Shown here one piece after another: positions 21,550-32,517 of a stretch of DNA of 64,000 nt; the stretch's first letter is position 1; every line of letters begins with the position of its first letter. The stretch covers positions 45,457,270 through 45,521,269 of the forward strand of contig CM058239.1 of the NCBI GenBank assembly GCA_030180135.1. Direction: 5' to 3'. A program made the position numbers and the translations under genes. Below the pieces are notes generated by a model. The model was not told where the DNA came from and ran no database searches. It saw only the letters and a program-made list of their open reading frames with translations. This DNA comes from Orychophragmus violaceus (Eukaryota; Streptophyta; Magnoliopsida; Brassicales; Brassicaceae).

Positions 21550-22222
21550 TGAAGGAATGTTTAGATTAATCCTGATTCAATTCCAGATTCAGATCATCCT
21601 AAACATGCTGATCTAGGTTCTTCTCGAATAGAAACAATTGATGATCTCACCTTATACCTGTTTGTGCAGCGGAAAGGGATGGTATGTCAGAGATCAGAGA
21701 GCCACCGAGAGATAACTCCTCCAGAGGTTCACACACGCACACCGAGCAGGAAGAGGCTGCTAGACCAGGAGGGAATCGGCGCAGAGAGAGAGAGGAGGCT
21801 CGCGGCTAGGGCTTATGTTCGACCTGAACTCGTCTTAAGTTTATATAACTCGTTCAGTTCGTTTTGGGCCATTTGGCCCAAAGGCCAATTAACTCCGAGG
21901 CGTTCGCGCACTGTGTCGATCGACACTCCTTGTGTATCGATCGACACACAGTGGCCAAACCCAATTATTCTCTCTAAGTACAGTAAATGCCTAGCACTTT
22001 TACCGTACTTCTGCTACACCGTTCCTACACATTTTCCTGTTAGCTTAGGCGTGTGACCCATATGGGATCATATAATAAAGGCAATAAGTCCAAGACTTAT
22101 AGATCATGAGCGGACTCTAGCAAGCCATCATGACCCCCCAGTATTATATGACTTATGTCTGATCATTGACATACTCTTACTTTCTAGAGACAGTACCGAG
22201 ATTACTGGACACAATTCCAACA
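21550..22222 (-). repeat. C 5' LTR with promoter elements
   Basis: In the minus direction the LTR starts TGTTGGAATTG at 22222. It carries two TCGATCGA palindromes (21937-21944 and 21916-21923, 21 bp apart), then a GGGCC palindrome (TTTGGGCCA, TT, TGGCCCAAA at 21863-21882), then the TATA candidate TATATAAA (complement at 21840-21847). The order is that of upstream element, site-II-like element and core promoter. The LTR ends at 21550 beside the PBS. Confidence 0.93.
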
Positions 22223-22227
22223 AAATG

Positions 22228-23372
22228 ATCTTGCCGAAATCCGTTCGATGTTAAGCCTATTGGTAGATCGAACGAGAAATAATGAGGCAAGCGCAAGGGC
22301 CCAAGAGATCGCAAATCGCTCTCTGGCCGCGCAACTCGACGAACAGGAAAGGCGCATTAACGCCCGTCTCGAAGAGCTCGCCAGCCAAAACCAGGGGGGA
22401 GATCAATACACGATCCACGAACCCCCATTAGTCCCCCACCGTGTACACGTTTGGACTTCTCCCAGGTAGTAACTCCACCGGGAACGTCGGGGAATTTCGC
22501 CAGTACGTCGAGTAGCGGTTTTCGCCCTATAATGACGCCCATCGCGACTCCGACCCCATTCGGTTCAAATTCAGCGATCACAGATCCAACCGGATCGGGT
22601 AGTCGACCATTACCCGGGCCACCACCTTTCCCGAGTAGTTCGAATATCCGGCCGAGGCAACTAGGAGGCTCTGCCTTCGAGCTCAGGACCGGCTAACAGG
22701 TCAAATACGGTACAGTTCTGAACGCCGTCGGTCGGCCAAACGGGATCGTTCCCAACAATCGATCTCCTCGACCCCACTTTCCCTGGACAAATGTCCAATC
22801 AAGCACAAGCGCAGTTTGCACCTACGACAGGTGACGACCACGATATGCTTAGACAGTATATTGAACAAGCAAAGGCTCAGTTCGTCAGTCTGAGCTCCAA
22901 AGTTCACATGGCGACAAGCGCGGCACCTGACATCGATCGAGTGATCGAAGAAACGCGACAAACGCCGTTCACAGACCGGATCGCCTTCGCGAGAATCCGA
23001 GAAATCAAGAAAACTAAATTTACGGAATTCTCTGGGAAGTCGGACCCCAAAGCCCATATCAGGGCATTCCGACTAGCGATGGAAAGGGTATACCTCACCG
23101 ACGAAGAGAGAGAGCCGGCTTTCTGCAGGCTCTTCGCCGAAAACCTATCGGGCTCCGCCCTAGAATGGTTTGCCGGACTGGAAGAAAGGTCGATCGACAA
23201 CTTCACCCAGTTCATGACGGCTTTTCTCAAACAATACTCCGTCTTTATCGAGGAAAAGACTACTGAGGCAGCTCTATTTGGCGTCTCCCAAAAACCCGAC
23301 GAATCGCTTCGCTCGTACATCGACCGATTTAAGGAAATAAAATCCAAATCGCAAACCCACGAGACGAAGTAG
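22228..23372 (+). pseudogene. B gag, central part with Retrotrans_gag domain
   Basis: The frame resumes after C with DLAEIRSMLSLLVDRTRNNE and a coiled stretch rich in Ala, Arg and Glu (AQEIANRSLAAQLDEQERR), then shifts near 22465 and again near 22700. From 22791 the capsid domain is open: DRIAFARIREIKKTKFTEFS, DPKAHIRAFRLAMERVYL, LFAENLSGSALEWFAGLEER and FTQFMTAFLKQYSVFI, then QKPDESLRSYIDRFKEI. This is the standard gypsy Retrotrans_gag order. A frame change near 23360 leads into the knuckle region. Confidence 0.88.
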
Positions 23373-24216
23373 CTATAGAAGCACTGCGACGTGGACTATG
23401 GTATTCGACCAGATTCCGCGAGGAAATAACAGTCCGCGAACCTCAAACACTCGATGACGCCCTTCATCGCGCATCGGCCTTCGCTCGCCTCGAGGACGAA
23501 ACCACGACCCTCAGAGAAAAGCACCGAAAGGAAAAGAACCCTTCGGGCTCGCAGAACTCGAACTCGAAAAAGGATTCCCGTAAATCAGGGAACGTCAATG
23601 CGGTCGAGAGCCCGAAGAGCTCGAAGAAATTCGAGTTCGACAAGGAAAAATTCTGTGAATTTCACAACAAAAGGGGACACTCGACCGAAGATTGCTATAC
23701 TCGAGCTAAAGCCGAGGCTCAGAAGCGAGAGTCCAAAAGCAAACAAGACTCTGAAGTCGAGGAGGAAACTCCATCCAACAAAAAGGAAAGTAAACAGACC
23801 AAAGAGTCAAACACCAAGAGGCCTTCTCAAAACAAACGAGAACGGACAAAGGAGCCGGAAGCAAGTCGAGTTTATTCTCGGCGAACTCCGCCTGAGCGGC
23901 ACCCCAGAAGGTTTGGCGTTATCCCCACCTCCGGCTCCCGCTAAGAGTTTACGCTCACGAATCAATCTCCCTCGTCTCTGCGGGGGGGGGGGGGGGTGTA
24001 CGGGCTATCCCTAAACGAATCAACTTCATCTTCGGTGGCTCCAAGCTTTGCCGAGACTCGGTCAATTCAATCAAAGCTCTTCAAAGAAGAGTCGAGACCG
24101 ACAAAGGGGGAAAATCCCAATGTTAACCACGAAATCAGTTTCCACGAAAGCGAGACAAGTAATCTCGACAAACCACACGACAACGCTCTCCTCGTTTGTC
24201 TAGTAGTGGGAGATGT
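23358..24216 (+). pseudogene. B gag C-terminus with zinc knuckle, broken before protease
   Basis: After the frame change near 23360 the reading is DEVAIEALRRGLWYSTRFRE, then a Lys/Ser-rich stretch and the knuckle FCEFHNKRGHSTEDCY near 23649-23696. This C-x2-H-x4-H-x4-C form replaces the second Cys with His, as is common in Tat gags. A basic and acidic tail runs to a stop near 23942. A 15-base G run (23982-23996) follows. Past it, NLDKPHDNALLVCLVVGDV leads into the protease, but E is inserted at 24217. Confidence 0.85.
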
Positions 24217-25437
24217 TGATAGGTTCTAAGTTTTCCCTATACTAAACTGCAAGTGAACAGCAATGTCAAAGTAGTATATAGGGTTATCGAATCCACAGGG
24301 ACACTCGGTCTCAAGAGAATCAAACTGTAGGAATAAATACTAGAAATAAGCAAGTAGTGGATGAAATAAATTGCGGTGCGAGAAAGTAAATCAGTAGCAG
24401 AGATTAACAGTTGTGAAGCAAGTAATTAAAAGCGTCAAGCCTAGGGTATTCTCAGGAAATCAGACAAGCAGATAGTTCATTCAGCAAGGATCTAATTAAG
24501 AACGGTTCTAGAACTCAAAACACAGATATAGAATTAACCAAATTCCTTTGCGATAATTCTCTAAGTCTAAGTGCAGCAAACCAAACTTTCGTTTGCGAGA
24601 ACTAACAGATTAAACTAGCAATAAGTCCAAGTTTGATATGTTCACAATTATCCTAAACCAAACTTCCGTTTGCGCAAAGTTTAATTGCCCAATTTAATTA
24701 GTTCAGATTCCTAAACCCCACTTCCGTGACGTATTTAGCAACCTAAGATCTAGATTCTAATTGATCAGGTTAGAACTAGCTTTAAGCACAATTAAATTGA
24801 AGAACAGATATAGTTATGAATCCTTAACTGAATTTGAACAAGTCTAGCAAGTCATGAAATCCTATGTGAGAAACCCTAAACCTAACTATGGATCTACTCA
24901 GACATAGATAATGAAAACATAATCATAGAATGAATAAATTGCATAAAAGAATAATAGTAAAAGGGGTTCGAAATCTTCTCCAAATACAGATGATGTAACA
25001 GGTTCGGATCAGCCCCAAAAGCTCTAAAAATCCTCTGCTCTTAATTATGAAAGTGTATGGTAAAAAGTATCAAGCGTCTCTAATAAAAACACTAAAAACT
25101 CTATTATATAGGCATAATCTCGGCCAAGGGCTTCTTTGTAAATATCAGGAACTTCTGGATCAAAGTGCAAATTCTTCACTCTTCTAAACCGCCAAGTTTT
25201 TGGCCCATCTCGCTGGTGCATCGATCGATGCTAGAGTGCAACGATCGACACCTTCCTCTGTTTCGGACAGTGAACTCTATCTCTTGGCCAAACACTCCAA
25301 AAATCTCCAAAATGCTCCATTATCTCCAATTCAGCTCCCAACCTGATTATACCTGTAAAAGACTCTAAACAAAGACAAAAGACACTAAAAACACACTTAT
25401 ATCATGGTCTAAAACTAGTAAAAACCATGATATATCA
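24217..25437 (-). repeat. E 3' LTR
   Basis: It runs from TGATAGGTTC at 24217 to ATATATCA at 25437, followed by ACTCCCCCACACTTAGC, the complement of the PPT. It contains the motif pair TCGATCGA at 25221 and ACGATCGA at 25241, and a minus-strand TATATAA near 25103-25114. At its outer end, CCATGATATATCA forms a hairpin with TATATCATGG near 25400. Confidence 0.95.
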
Positions 25438-26771
25438 ACTCCCCCACACTTAGCAAAACAGAGAACTAAAACATGGTGAAGAGGTTTGAAAACTCTTCAG
25501 AAACTCATTTCATCCTAGAAGCTACAATACTCAGATTCCCCTTAGTAAACCACTGAAAGAATCAATCACAGGATATCAAGACCACAATGTACTTCCCCCA
25601 CACTTAGCAACTGTCCTAGGTAAACTCCACAATCACATTCAAGCATTCAAATTCTCCCTACTGACTTCTGCAAGTATTTAAGTGCGGTCTCACCTAAGGA
25701 GTATCGATCTAAAGGCACATGGATTCTTACCTTATCAGCTCTAGACCACCATACTATCTTTCTCTAGTCCCTTTCTTCTCTTTCCCTTCTTTAACAACTG
25801 ATTTTTCCCCACTGGGTATCATTTTATTTTTTTTTATCAGTGTTCTTCCCGTTATGGGGTATACTTTGGACACATTCCATGGATCACATGAGAGATAATA
25901 GTGTTTGCTACTATTCTCATGACCACTTCGGAGTTACTAACTCATCCTCAGTTTATTATTATTATTTTTTTTTTACTTTATAGAAGGGGAGAAGGGGACT
26001 AAATAGGACAGGTTTACAGGCTGTGTCAGAACTAAAAGGGAATCCGACATAAAGCATACCAAGCCCTTAGGTGAGAAATCTAAGTCAGTATTAAGGTTGA
26101 AGTCAGTAAAGGATCCTCTGATACCTGAAGTGATGTGGGTGTTCCCAGTAGGTTGATCTGTGATGGGGTTTTCTAATAGTCATAGATAGATCCTGCAACT
26201 TCATCCCAATGGTTACTTAAGTTCCTGCAAGTCTTGTAAATCTTCTCAGAAAATCATAGTTTCTTACTTAAACAATTTTGACTCAATAAAACAAAAATTT
26301 TGAAAAACGGACTGACTCTTAAGAAACCAGAAAACAAAAGTCAGTAGCACCTCCCCCACACTTAAGACACACTGTCCCCAGTAGTGTCCAGCGAAGGATC
26401 GGTAAAAAGAAAATAAAAATTGAAAAGGTGAAATTATGTCTGTCGGCTTACCTCTGTCGCTCAGCATCGACCGTTGCACTAAGTGCATCGACCGTTACTT
26501 GGCGATTTTCGTGTATAGTCGATCGTTGCTCAGGACCGCAACGATCGCTGCAATGCGATTACTTTCGTGTTGTGACGATCGATGCAGAAATGCATCGATC
26601 GCTGCACTGCGATTTAACCGAGACCTGCAAACATAAACTCACCAAAAACAAACGTAAAATCCTAACAAAAACACCAAAAATGAAAAAGAAAAACACCAGT
26701 ACCTAATGGTGGGTTGCCTCCCACCCAGCGCTTGTTTAAGGTCAATAGCTTGACCGGACGGATGAGATCTT
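25438..26771 (-). other. E 3' non-coding region
   Basis: This 1.3-kb stretch between the gag-pro stop and the PPT has no ORF I can support. It is conserved in A (about 42000-43347), including the block with GGACACATTCCATGGATC (25869-25886) and the CCTCCCCCACACTTAAG tract near 26351. It carries motif pairs at 26467/26488, 26519/26541 and 26575/26595. Confidence 0.8.
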
Positions 26772-29390
26772 TCAAGTACCAGGAGGTCTTGACAAAGACT
26801 TTTTCTGTCTCTGTTCAAGTCTCCTCATCCAAGGTGGTGAGTAGGCTGTTGCGGAATGCTCTTGGCCAAGAAAAGATGGAGTAAAATGCGCTCCAGGATC
26901 TATAATTGCAGTCTCATCTGGCTGCTCAAAATCTGCGTCCCTTATGGTGAATGTCTGCCCATCTATCAGTGGCCTTCGCAGCTTATCCATCTCATAGTGC
27001 AGTGGTTCATCTCCCAGGTGGAGGTCTATTAGACTCTGTCTAACATCAATCACAGCTCCTGCTGTAGCCAAGAATGATCTCCCAAGCAATAAAGCTTCAT
27101 CCGGATCACAATCATATTTCAGCACAAGGAAGTCCGTTGGAACTAAGTAGTTCCCAACTCTCACCGGAATGTCCATAAGAAGTCCTTCAGGAACTCGTAT
27201 GGACTGATCAGCTAGGATAAGAGAAGTCCTAGTAGGAGTAAAATCCAACATTCCCAGCTTCTCTGCCACAGAGTAAGGCATTATGCTTCCAGCAGCTCCT
27301 AAATCACATAGAGAACGTCTAAAGCTATCTTCAAAGATAGAACAATCTAGCACAAAAACTCCAGGATCAGATAACTTCTTCGGGACCTTGGTTAGCAGAA
27401 CATCACTAATATGCTGAGGAACTATTACCACCCATTCTCTCAGCTCCTCATCTAAAGGCAACATCTTGTTCAAATATCTCTGAACACATGGGTGATAAGG
27501 TGGATCATCAGAAGGTGGAATTTCTTCCAAGTCTTCACCACTCTCTTCTAGCTTTTTCAGCTCTTCAATCTCTTGTTTAATCACTTCAGACACCTTGGGA
27601 CATTGCCTAATGGCTTGTGCATAAACATCCTCTTGAGTGATCTCAGATACATCAGGGAATAGGCGGTCTAGTTCTGCATCAATCTCACTTTCATCCCACG
27701 GGTCTTCTGCTCGTTCACGACCTGCATCGATCGATGCCAGCTGTGTGTCGATCGTTGCATCATTGCAGTTTCTACCCGAGAGTTTTTCACAGAAATCCGA
27801 AAATTCTGCCTCAGTCACCAACTCAGCTGTACTTAGCTCAAATTTCTCCCCTAGATAAGATCCATCATTAATGAGTACAGACCAGGCCTTAATATGAGTC
27901 TCTGCAACTCCTTTTCCCTTCAGTGAGCTGGACATCTGGTTCACCTGAGTGTCCAACTGCTTCATGTGAGTGCTCAGTGACTCAAACTTCCCATTTAGGT
28001 CTTGATAGACAGCGTCCAGCTTCTTATTGTTGTCCACAGAAAGCTTGGTTTGACTTTCCATCAGTTGTTCCATCATAGCCTCCATTTTGCTCTCATGGGC
28101 TGTAGGTGCAGGAGGAGTCTGATAGGAAGTAGACCCATAGGTTCTCTGATTACCTTGTCCATAGGTCTTTTGAAAACCACCAGTCTGTCCACCATTGGAG
28201 AATCTGTTCCCCTGTTGATTGCCAAATCTATTACCTTGGAAACCAGAACCTCCTATGAAATTCACATCTTCTTCCTGAGTTTCCTCTTCAGCCTGAATCA
28301 CCTCTACATCTTGTGCAAAGTGGACAGACTTCTTATTTGTCAGGAGATTGTAGACTGTGTCCAATCTGGATCTTATATTAGCTATATCAGAATTCTCTAC
28401 AGTTCCACCAGATCTCTTCCTCCTTTCATCCATTGTTTTGCAACTGTTGCTGCCAATCAGATTCTCTATCAACTGCTTAGCTTGCGTAGGAGTCCTGGTG
28501 TTAAAATTAGCATTACTGGAATTATCCAGCGCAGTCTGATAAGGAAGATCTATGCCTCTGAAGAAAATACCAATCAGCTGTACTTCTGTGAATCCATGGT
28601 GTGGACAGTCACGCTGATACTGCTTAAATCTCATCCAGGCAGTCTTCAAGGGCTCCACAGCTCCTTGGGAAAAGGTGAGTATGTCCTGTCTGGACTGATC
28701 CGAGCGTGCATCATCATAAAAGTGACGCAAGAACTCACTCTTTAAGGCTGTCCAAGTAGTATACTGACCAGGTGCCAGTTGTCTCAGCCATGCACTAGCG
28801 TCTCCAGCAAGACTGTGCGGAAATAGCTTAAGGAACAGATAGTCCGGGCATACTCCTTCATACTTCATGCCAGTGACTATGTCCTCAAACTTGTCAATGT
28901 GATTCATAGGCTGCTCTGCTTGAAGACCATGAAAAGCAATCTGTCTCATCAGCTGGTAGTAGATGGTTTTTACCTCAAAATCATTCCTCTCGAAAGTAGG
29001 AAGCACTAGAGCTGCTCGGTTTGCATGAAACTCATCAGGTCTGTTGTAATCAGCTAGTGTCCTCTCATGAACCACCATCTCTCTACCTTGGGCCTGTCCT
29101 TGACCCTGGTTTTGGTTCAGCTCCTGTTGCTCAGGAGGATCAGGGATGACGTTCCCTTCAGCATCAACCCGATGCCCAGCAGCATTGTACGGGTTGTCAT
29201 CTTGGTCCCTCAGGGTACCTTCAGCATCTGGTATCAAGATCAAACGTTCTCGTACCATTCTCTCTCTCTTTTCTCTTCTGTTAGTCCTTTCTAGACGTCC
29301 AAGTTCCTCTAGTCCGAGATTAAGCAAGCTCGAGTTCGGATTACTTCGAGTTTTCTGCGTTGGCATAAACTGTCTGTAATCGTCCAGCAA
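26772..29390 (-). CDS. E gag-pro polyprotein (872 codons, intact)
   Basis: A single open frame encodes a Ty3/gypsy capsid and a retropepsin-like domain. Residues about 110-310 are Retrotrans_gag: VLPTFERNDFEVKTIYYQLM, then FPHSLAGDASAWLRQLAPGQ, WTALKSEFLRHFYDDAR and WMRFKQYQRDCPHHGFTE. There is no zinc knuckle. A Gly/Asn/Gln-rich linker (GGSGFQGNRFGNQQGNRFSN) and a coiled segment follow (residues about 370-500). From about residue 680 comes the protease-like part SLCDLGAAGSIMPYSVAEKL with the D-L-G active-site triad, then LILADQSIRVPEGLL and LLLGRSFLATAGAVIDV. The frame is complete with no stops. The real start may be this ATG or one shortly after. The protein may act on its own RNA while RT and integrase come from other elements. 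Confidence 0.9.
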   Translation of the reverse strand: MLDDYRQFMPTQKTRSNPNSSLLNLGLEELGRLERTNRREKRERMVRERLILIPDAEGTLRDQDDNPYNAAGHRVDAEGNVIPDPPEQQELNQNQGQGQAQGREMVVHERTLADYNRPDEFHANRAALVLPTFERNDFEVKTIYYQLMRQIAFHGLQAEQPMNHIDKFEDIVTGMKYEGVCPDYLFLKLFPHSLAGDASAWLRQLAPGQYTTWTALKSEFLRHFYDDARSDQSRQDILTFSQGAVEPLKTAWMRFKQYQRDCPHHGFTEVQLIGIFFRGIDLPYQTALDNSSNANFNTRTPTQAKQLIENLIGSNSCKTMDERRKRSGGTVENSDIANIRSRLDTVYNLLTNKKSVHFAQDVEVIQAEEETQEEDVNFIGGSGFQGNRFGNQQGNRFSNGGQTGGFQKTYGQGNQRTYGSTSYQTPPAPTAHESKMEAMMEQLMESQTKLSVDNNKKLDAVYQDLNGKFESLSTHMKQLDTQVNQMSSSLKGKGVAETHIKAWSVLINDGSYLGEKFELSTAELVTEAEFSDFCEKLSGRNCNDATIDTQLASIDAGRERAEDPWDESEIDAELDRLFPDVSEITQEDVYAQAIRQCPKVSEVIKQEIEELKKLEESGEDLEEIPPSDDPPYHPCVQRYLNKMLPLDEELREWVVIVPQHISDVLLTKVPKKLSDPGVFVLDCSIFEDSFRRSLCDLGAAGSIMPYSVAEKLGMLDFTPTRTSLILADQSIRVPEGLLMDIPVRVGNYLVPTDFLVLKYDCDPDEALLLGRSFLATAGAVIDVRQSLIDLHLGDEPLHYEMDKLRRPLIDGQTFTIRDADFEQPDETAIIDPGAHFTPSFLGQEHSATAYSPPWMRRLEQRQKKSLSRPPGT

Positions 29391-29620
29391 CGATCGATGC
29401 TATCAGTGCAACGATCGATTCAATTCTCAGAATCGCCTAGTGACGATCGACGCAAGGTATGCAACGATCGACGCAAGGCGAAATTCGTACCTGCGACAGA
29501 AAGAAACCGAGAAAAAAGAAAATCAGCAAAATCAAAAAAATAAAAACGAAAAAGAACAAAAAGAAAAAGAAAAATTTCTAGTAAAAACCCTAAGTTCGGT
29601 CCTATCGAAGACTCAAAGAG
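29391..29620 (-). other. E 5' leader with motif pairs
   Basis: This is the short leader between PBS and gag. It contains pairs ACGATCGA at 29390/29411 and 29443/29464 (both 21 bp apart) and an A-rich stretch (29515-29575) that reads as T-rich in the element's own direction. Confidence 0.8.
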
Positions 29621-29638
29621 TCCCCGGCAACGGCGCCA
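29621..29638 (-). other. E primer binding site
   Basis: On the minus strand this reads TGGCGCCGTTGCCGGGGA, the PBS known from Athila-type and related plant gypsy elements. Confidence 0.9.
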
Positions 29639-29644
29639 AAAACT

Positions 29645-30865
29645 TGATAGGTTCTAAGTTTTCCCTATACTAAACTGCAAGTGAACAGCAATGTCAAAGT
29701 AGTATATTGGGTTATCGAATCCACAGGGACACTCAGTCTCAAGAGAATCAAACTGTAGGAATAAATACTAGAAATAAGCAAGTAGTGGATGAAATAAATT
29801 GCGGTGCGAGAAAGTAAATCAGTAGCAGAGATTAACGGTTGTGAAGCAAGTAATTAAAAGCGTCAAGCCTAGGGTATTCTCAGGAAATCAGACAAGCAAA
29901 TAGTTCATTCAGCAAGGATCTAATTAAGAACGGTTCTAGAACTCAAAACACAAATATAGAATTAACCAAATTCCTTTGCGATAATTCTCTAAGTCTAAGT
30001 GCAGCAAACCAAACTTTCGTTTGCGAGAACTAACAGATTAAACTAGCAATAAGTCCAAGTTTGATATGTTCACAATTATCCTAAACCAAACTTCCGTTTG
30101 CGCAAAGTTTAATTGCCCAATTTAATTAGTTCAGATTCCTAAACCCCACTTCCGTGACGTATTTAGCAACCTAAGATCTAGATTCTAATTGATCAGGTTA
30201 GAACTAGCTTTAAGCACAATTAAATTGAAGAACAGATATAGTTATGAATCCTTAACTGAATTTGAACAAGTCTAGCAAGTCATGAAATCCTATGTGAGAA
30301 ACCCTAAACCTAACTATGGATCTACTCAGACATAGATAATGAAAACATAATCATAGAATGAATAAATTGCATAAAAGAATAAGAGTAAAAGGGGTTCGAA
30401 ATCTTCTCCAAATACAGATGATGTAACAGGTTCGGATCAGCCCCAAAAGCTCTAAAAATCCTCTGCTCTTAATTATGAAAGTGTATGGTAAAAAGTATCA
30501 AGCGTCTCTAATAAAAACACTAAAAACTCTATTATATAGGCATAATCTCGGCCAAGGGCTTCTTTGTAAATATCAGGAACTTCTGGATCAAAGTGCAAAT
30601 TCTTCACTCTTCTAAACCGCCGAGTTTTTGGCCCATCTCGCTGGTGCATCGATCGATGCTAGAGTGCAACGATCGACACCTTCCTCTGTTTCGGACAGTG
30701 AACTCTATCTCTTGGCCAAACACTCCAAAAATCTCCAAAATGCTCCATTATCTCCAATTCAGCTCCCAACCTGATTATACCTGTAAAAGACTCTAAACAA
30801 AGACAAAAGACACTAAAAACACACTTATATCATGGTCTAAAACTAGTAAAAACCATGATATATCA
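29645..30865 (-). repeat. E 5' LTR
   Basis: It is the same length (1221 bp) as the other copy. In the minus direction it starts TGATATATCATGG at 30865. The motif pair is at 30669-30676 and 30649-30656, and a TATATAA candidate lies about 110 bases further on (complement 30529-30540). Confidence 0.95.
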
Positions 30866-30870
30866 GATGT

Positions 30871-31273
30871 CGAACTCTCAAGGATAATGATTGACACAGG
30901 AAGTTCGGTAGATGTCCTCTTTTACGATGCATTCAAAAAGATGGACGTCAACGACTCCGAGATCGTAGAAGAAAAGACACCACTAGTAGGGTTCGCTGGT
31001 GAAACAACGTACTCAATGGGATCCGTCTTCGCCCCGGTAATCGTTGGAGGAGCCCGAAGAATGACAGAGTTCGTCATAGTGGATCGGCCAGCTCCCTATA
31101 ACGCTAATTTAGGTCGACCGTGGATATACGACATGAAAGCGGTACCATCGACCTACCATCAATGCGTAAAATTCCCAACTCCTAAAGGGGTAAAAACCGT
31201 GTACGGAAGTCAAAAGATTTTCCGCCACTGCTACATGAACGGATACAAGCAGATTGAGAAATCCCCTGCGTAG
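30871..31273 (+). pseudogene. B aspartic protease
   Basis: Directly after E the B frame continues with VELSRIMIDTGSSVDVLFYD. IDTGSSVD is the retropepsin active site (D-T-G) and is intact. Further typical stretches are VGFAGETTYSMGSVFAPVIV, PAPYNANLGRPWI and MKAVPSTYHQCVKFPTPKGV, which is the Tat form of the domain up to the RT linker. The frame ends at a TAG at 31271. The protease itself would be complete if the polyprotein were made, but E separates it from gag. Confidence 0.9.
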
Positions 31274-32517
31274 AAATTACAGAAAGAGGACGAGCTCGCC
31301 ACCATGCAGACCAAAAGGTCGAACGACCCGAGTCAAATATGACCTCCAAAGGACCTCACGGTCCAAGTTTGCATAGATGATGCTCATCCCAAAAGACTTG
31401 TTGGCATTGGAATCGACCTATCAGAGCCAGTCAAAAACGAGCTGGTCTCTTTCCTTAAACAAAACGTCGACTCCTTTTCCTGGTCTTCAGCAGACATGAA
31501 AGGGATCAACATCGACGTTACCAACCACGAGCTGAATGTCGACCCAACCTACAAACCGGTAAGACAGAAACGTCGAAAACTAGGTCCGGAATGAGCTCAA
31601 GCCGTCAACGACGAGGTCGATCGATTATTAAAAATCGGCTCAATCAGAGAGGTCAAATACCCCGACTGGCTTGCGAACCCTGTAGTGGTTAAGAAAAAGA
31701 ACGGAAAGTGGAGAGTCTGCGTAGATTTCACAGATCTCAACAAAGCATGTCCTAAGGACAGCTTCCCACTCCCACACATCGACCGGTTGGTCGAAGCCAC
31801 CGCCGGACACCAGCTACTATCCTTCATGGACGCTTTCTCGGGGTACAATCAAATATTAATGAACCCCGAGGACCAAGAAAAGACTTTGTTCATAACTGAT
31901 CGAGGCACATACTGCTACAAAGTCATGCCCTTCGGACTAAAAACGCGGGAGCAACTTACCAACGCCTCGTCAACAAGATGTTTTCAGGACTCCTAGGCAA
32001 AACTATGGAAGTCTACATCGACGATATGCTGGTCAAATCTTCCAGGTATGAGAATCACATCCCACAGCTAAAAGAATGTTTTATCATTCTCAATAAATAC
32101 GAGATGAAACTCAACCCAGAAAAGTGTACCTTCGGGGTCCCCTCAGGAGAATTCCTAGGTTACCTAGTGACCGAAAGAGGGATCGAAGCGAACCCCAAAC
32201 AGATCGCAACATTCATAGAGATGAAATCTCCCAAAACGACGCGAGAAGTCCAGCGCCTAACCGGCAAAATAGCTGCTCTGAACCGTTTCATCTCGAGGCC
32301 GACTGATAAATGTCTACCCTTCTATCACTTACTCAAAGCGAACAAAAAGTTCCTCTGGGACGAAAAGTGCGAAGAAGCGTTCACCCAGCTCAAAGCTTAC
32401 CTAAGCGAACCACCCATACTGGCGAAACAAGTAGAAGGAGAACCCCTCTACCTCTACCTGGCTGTCTCGACGGCAGCGGTAAGTGGAGTCCTGGTTCGCG
32501 AAGAACAGAACGAATAA
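31274..32517 (+). pseudogene. B reverse transcriptase
   Basis: This is a gypsy RT. After a stop-containing linker (IDDAHPKRLVGIGIDL near 31370) the RT starts with VDRLLKIGSIREVKYPDWLA, WRVCVDFTDLNKACPKDSFP and FMDAFSGYNQILM (first catalytic Asp). A frame change near 31945 breaks the MPFGLK segment. The following frame has VYIDDMLVKS (the catalytic Y-x-D-D), NPEKCTFGVPSGEFLGYLVT and QRLTGKIAALNRFISR. The connection ends AVSGVLVREEQNE at a TAA (32515). All catalytic Asp residues are present, and the losses are a stop near 31338, one near 31592, the frame change and the final TAA. Confidence 0.92.

Larger units (their letters stand above)
14738..22222 (-). mobile_element. Non-autonomous Ty1/copia element C
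   Basis: C is flanked by AAATG (14733-14737 and 22223-22227), with LTRs of 675 and 673 bp, a minus-strand copia PBS at 21536-21548 and a minus-strand PPT next to 15412. The LTRs differ by one substitution and one two-base GA-repeat indel by eye, so the insertion is very recent. Gag is open, but integrase, RT and RNase H are broken fragments. The related element D at 45026 has the same defective layout. Confidence 0.94.
24217..30865 (-). mobile_element. Gag-protease-only gypsy element E
   Basis: E is flanked by GATGT (24212-24216 and 30866-30870), cutting B just before its protease. It has two 1221-bp LTRs, a minus-strand PBS (29621-29638) and a minus-strand PPT next to 25437. About seven differences separate the LTRs by eye (about 0.6 percent), so the copy is young. 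Its only gene is an 872-codon gag-pro frame; there is no RT, RNase H or integrase anywhere in its 6.65 kb. A at 38866 is a relative. Confidence 0.95.

Noticed and set aside
27637..29379. Plus-strand frames opposite E gag-pro (for example 28002-28745)
   Set aside because: They lie wholly antisense to an intact 872-codon gene and show no recognisable domain.
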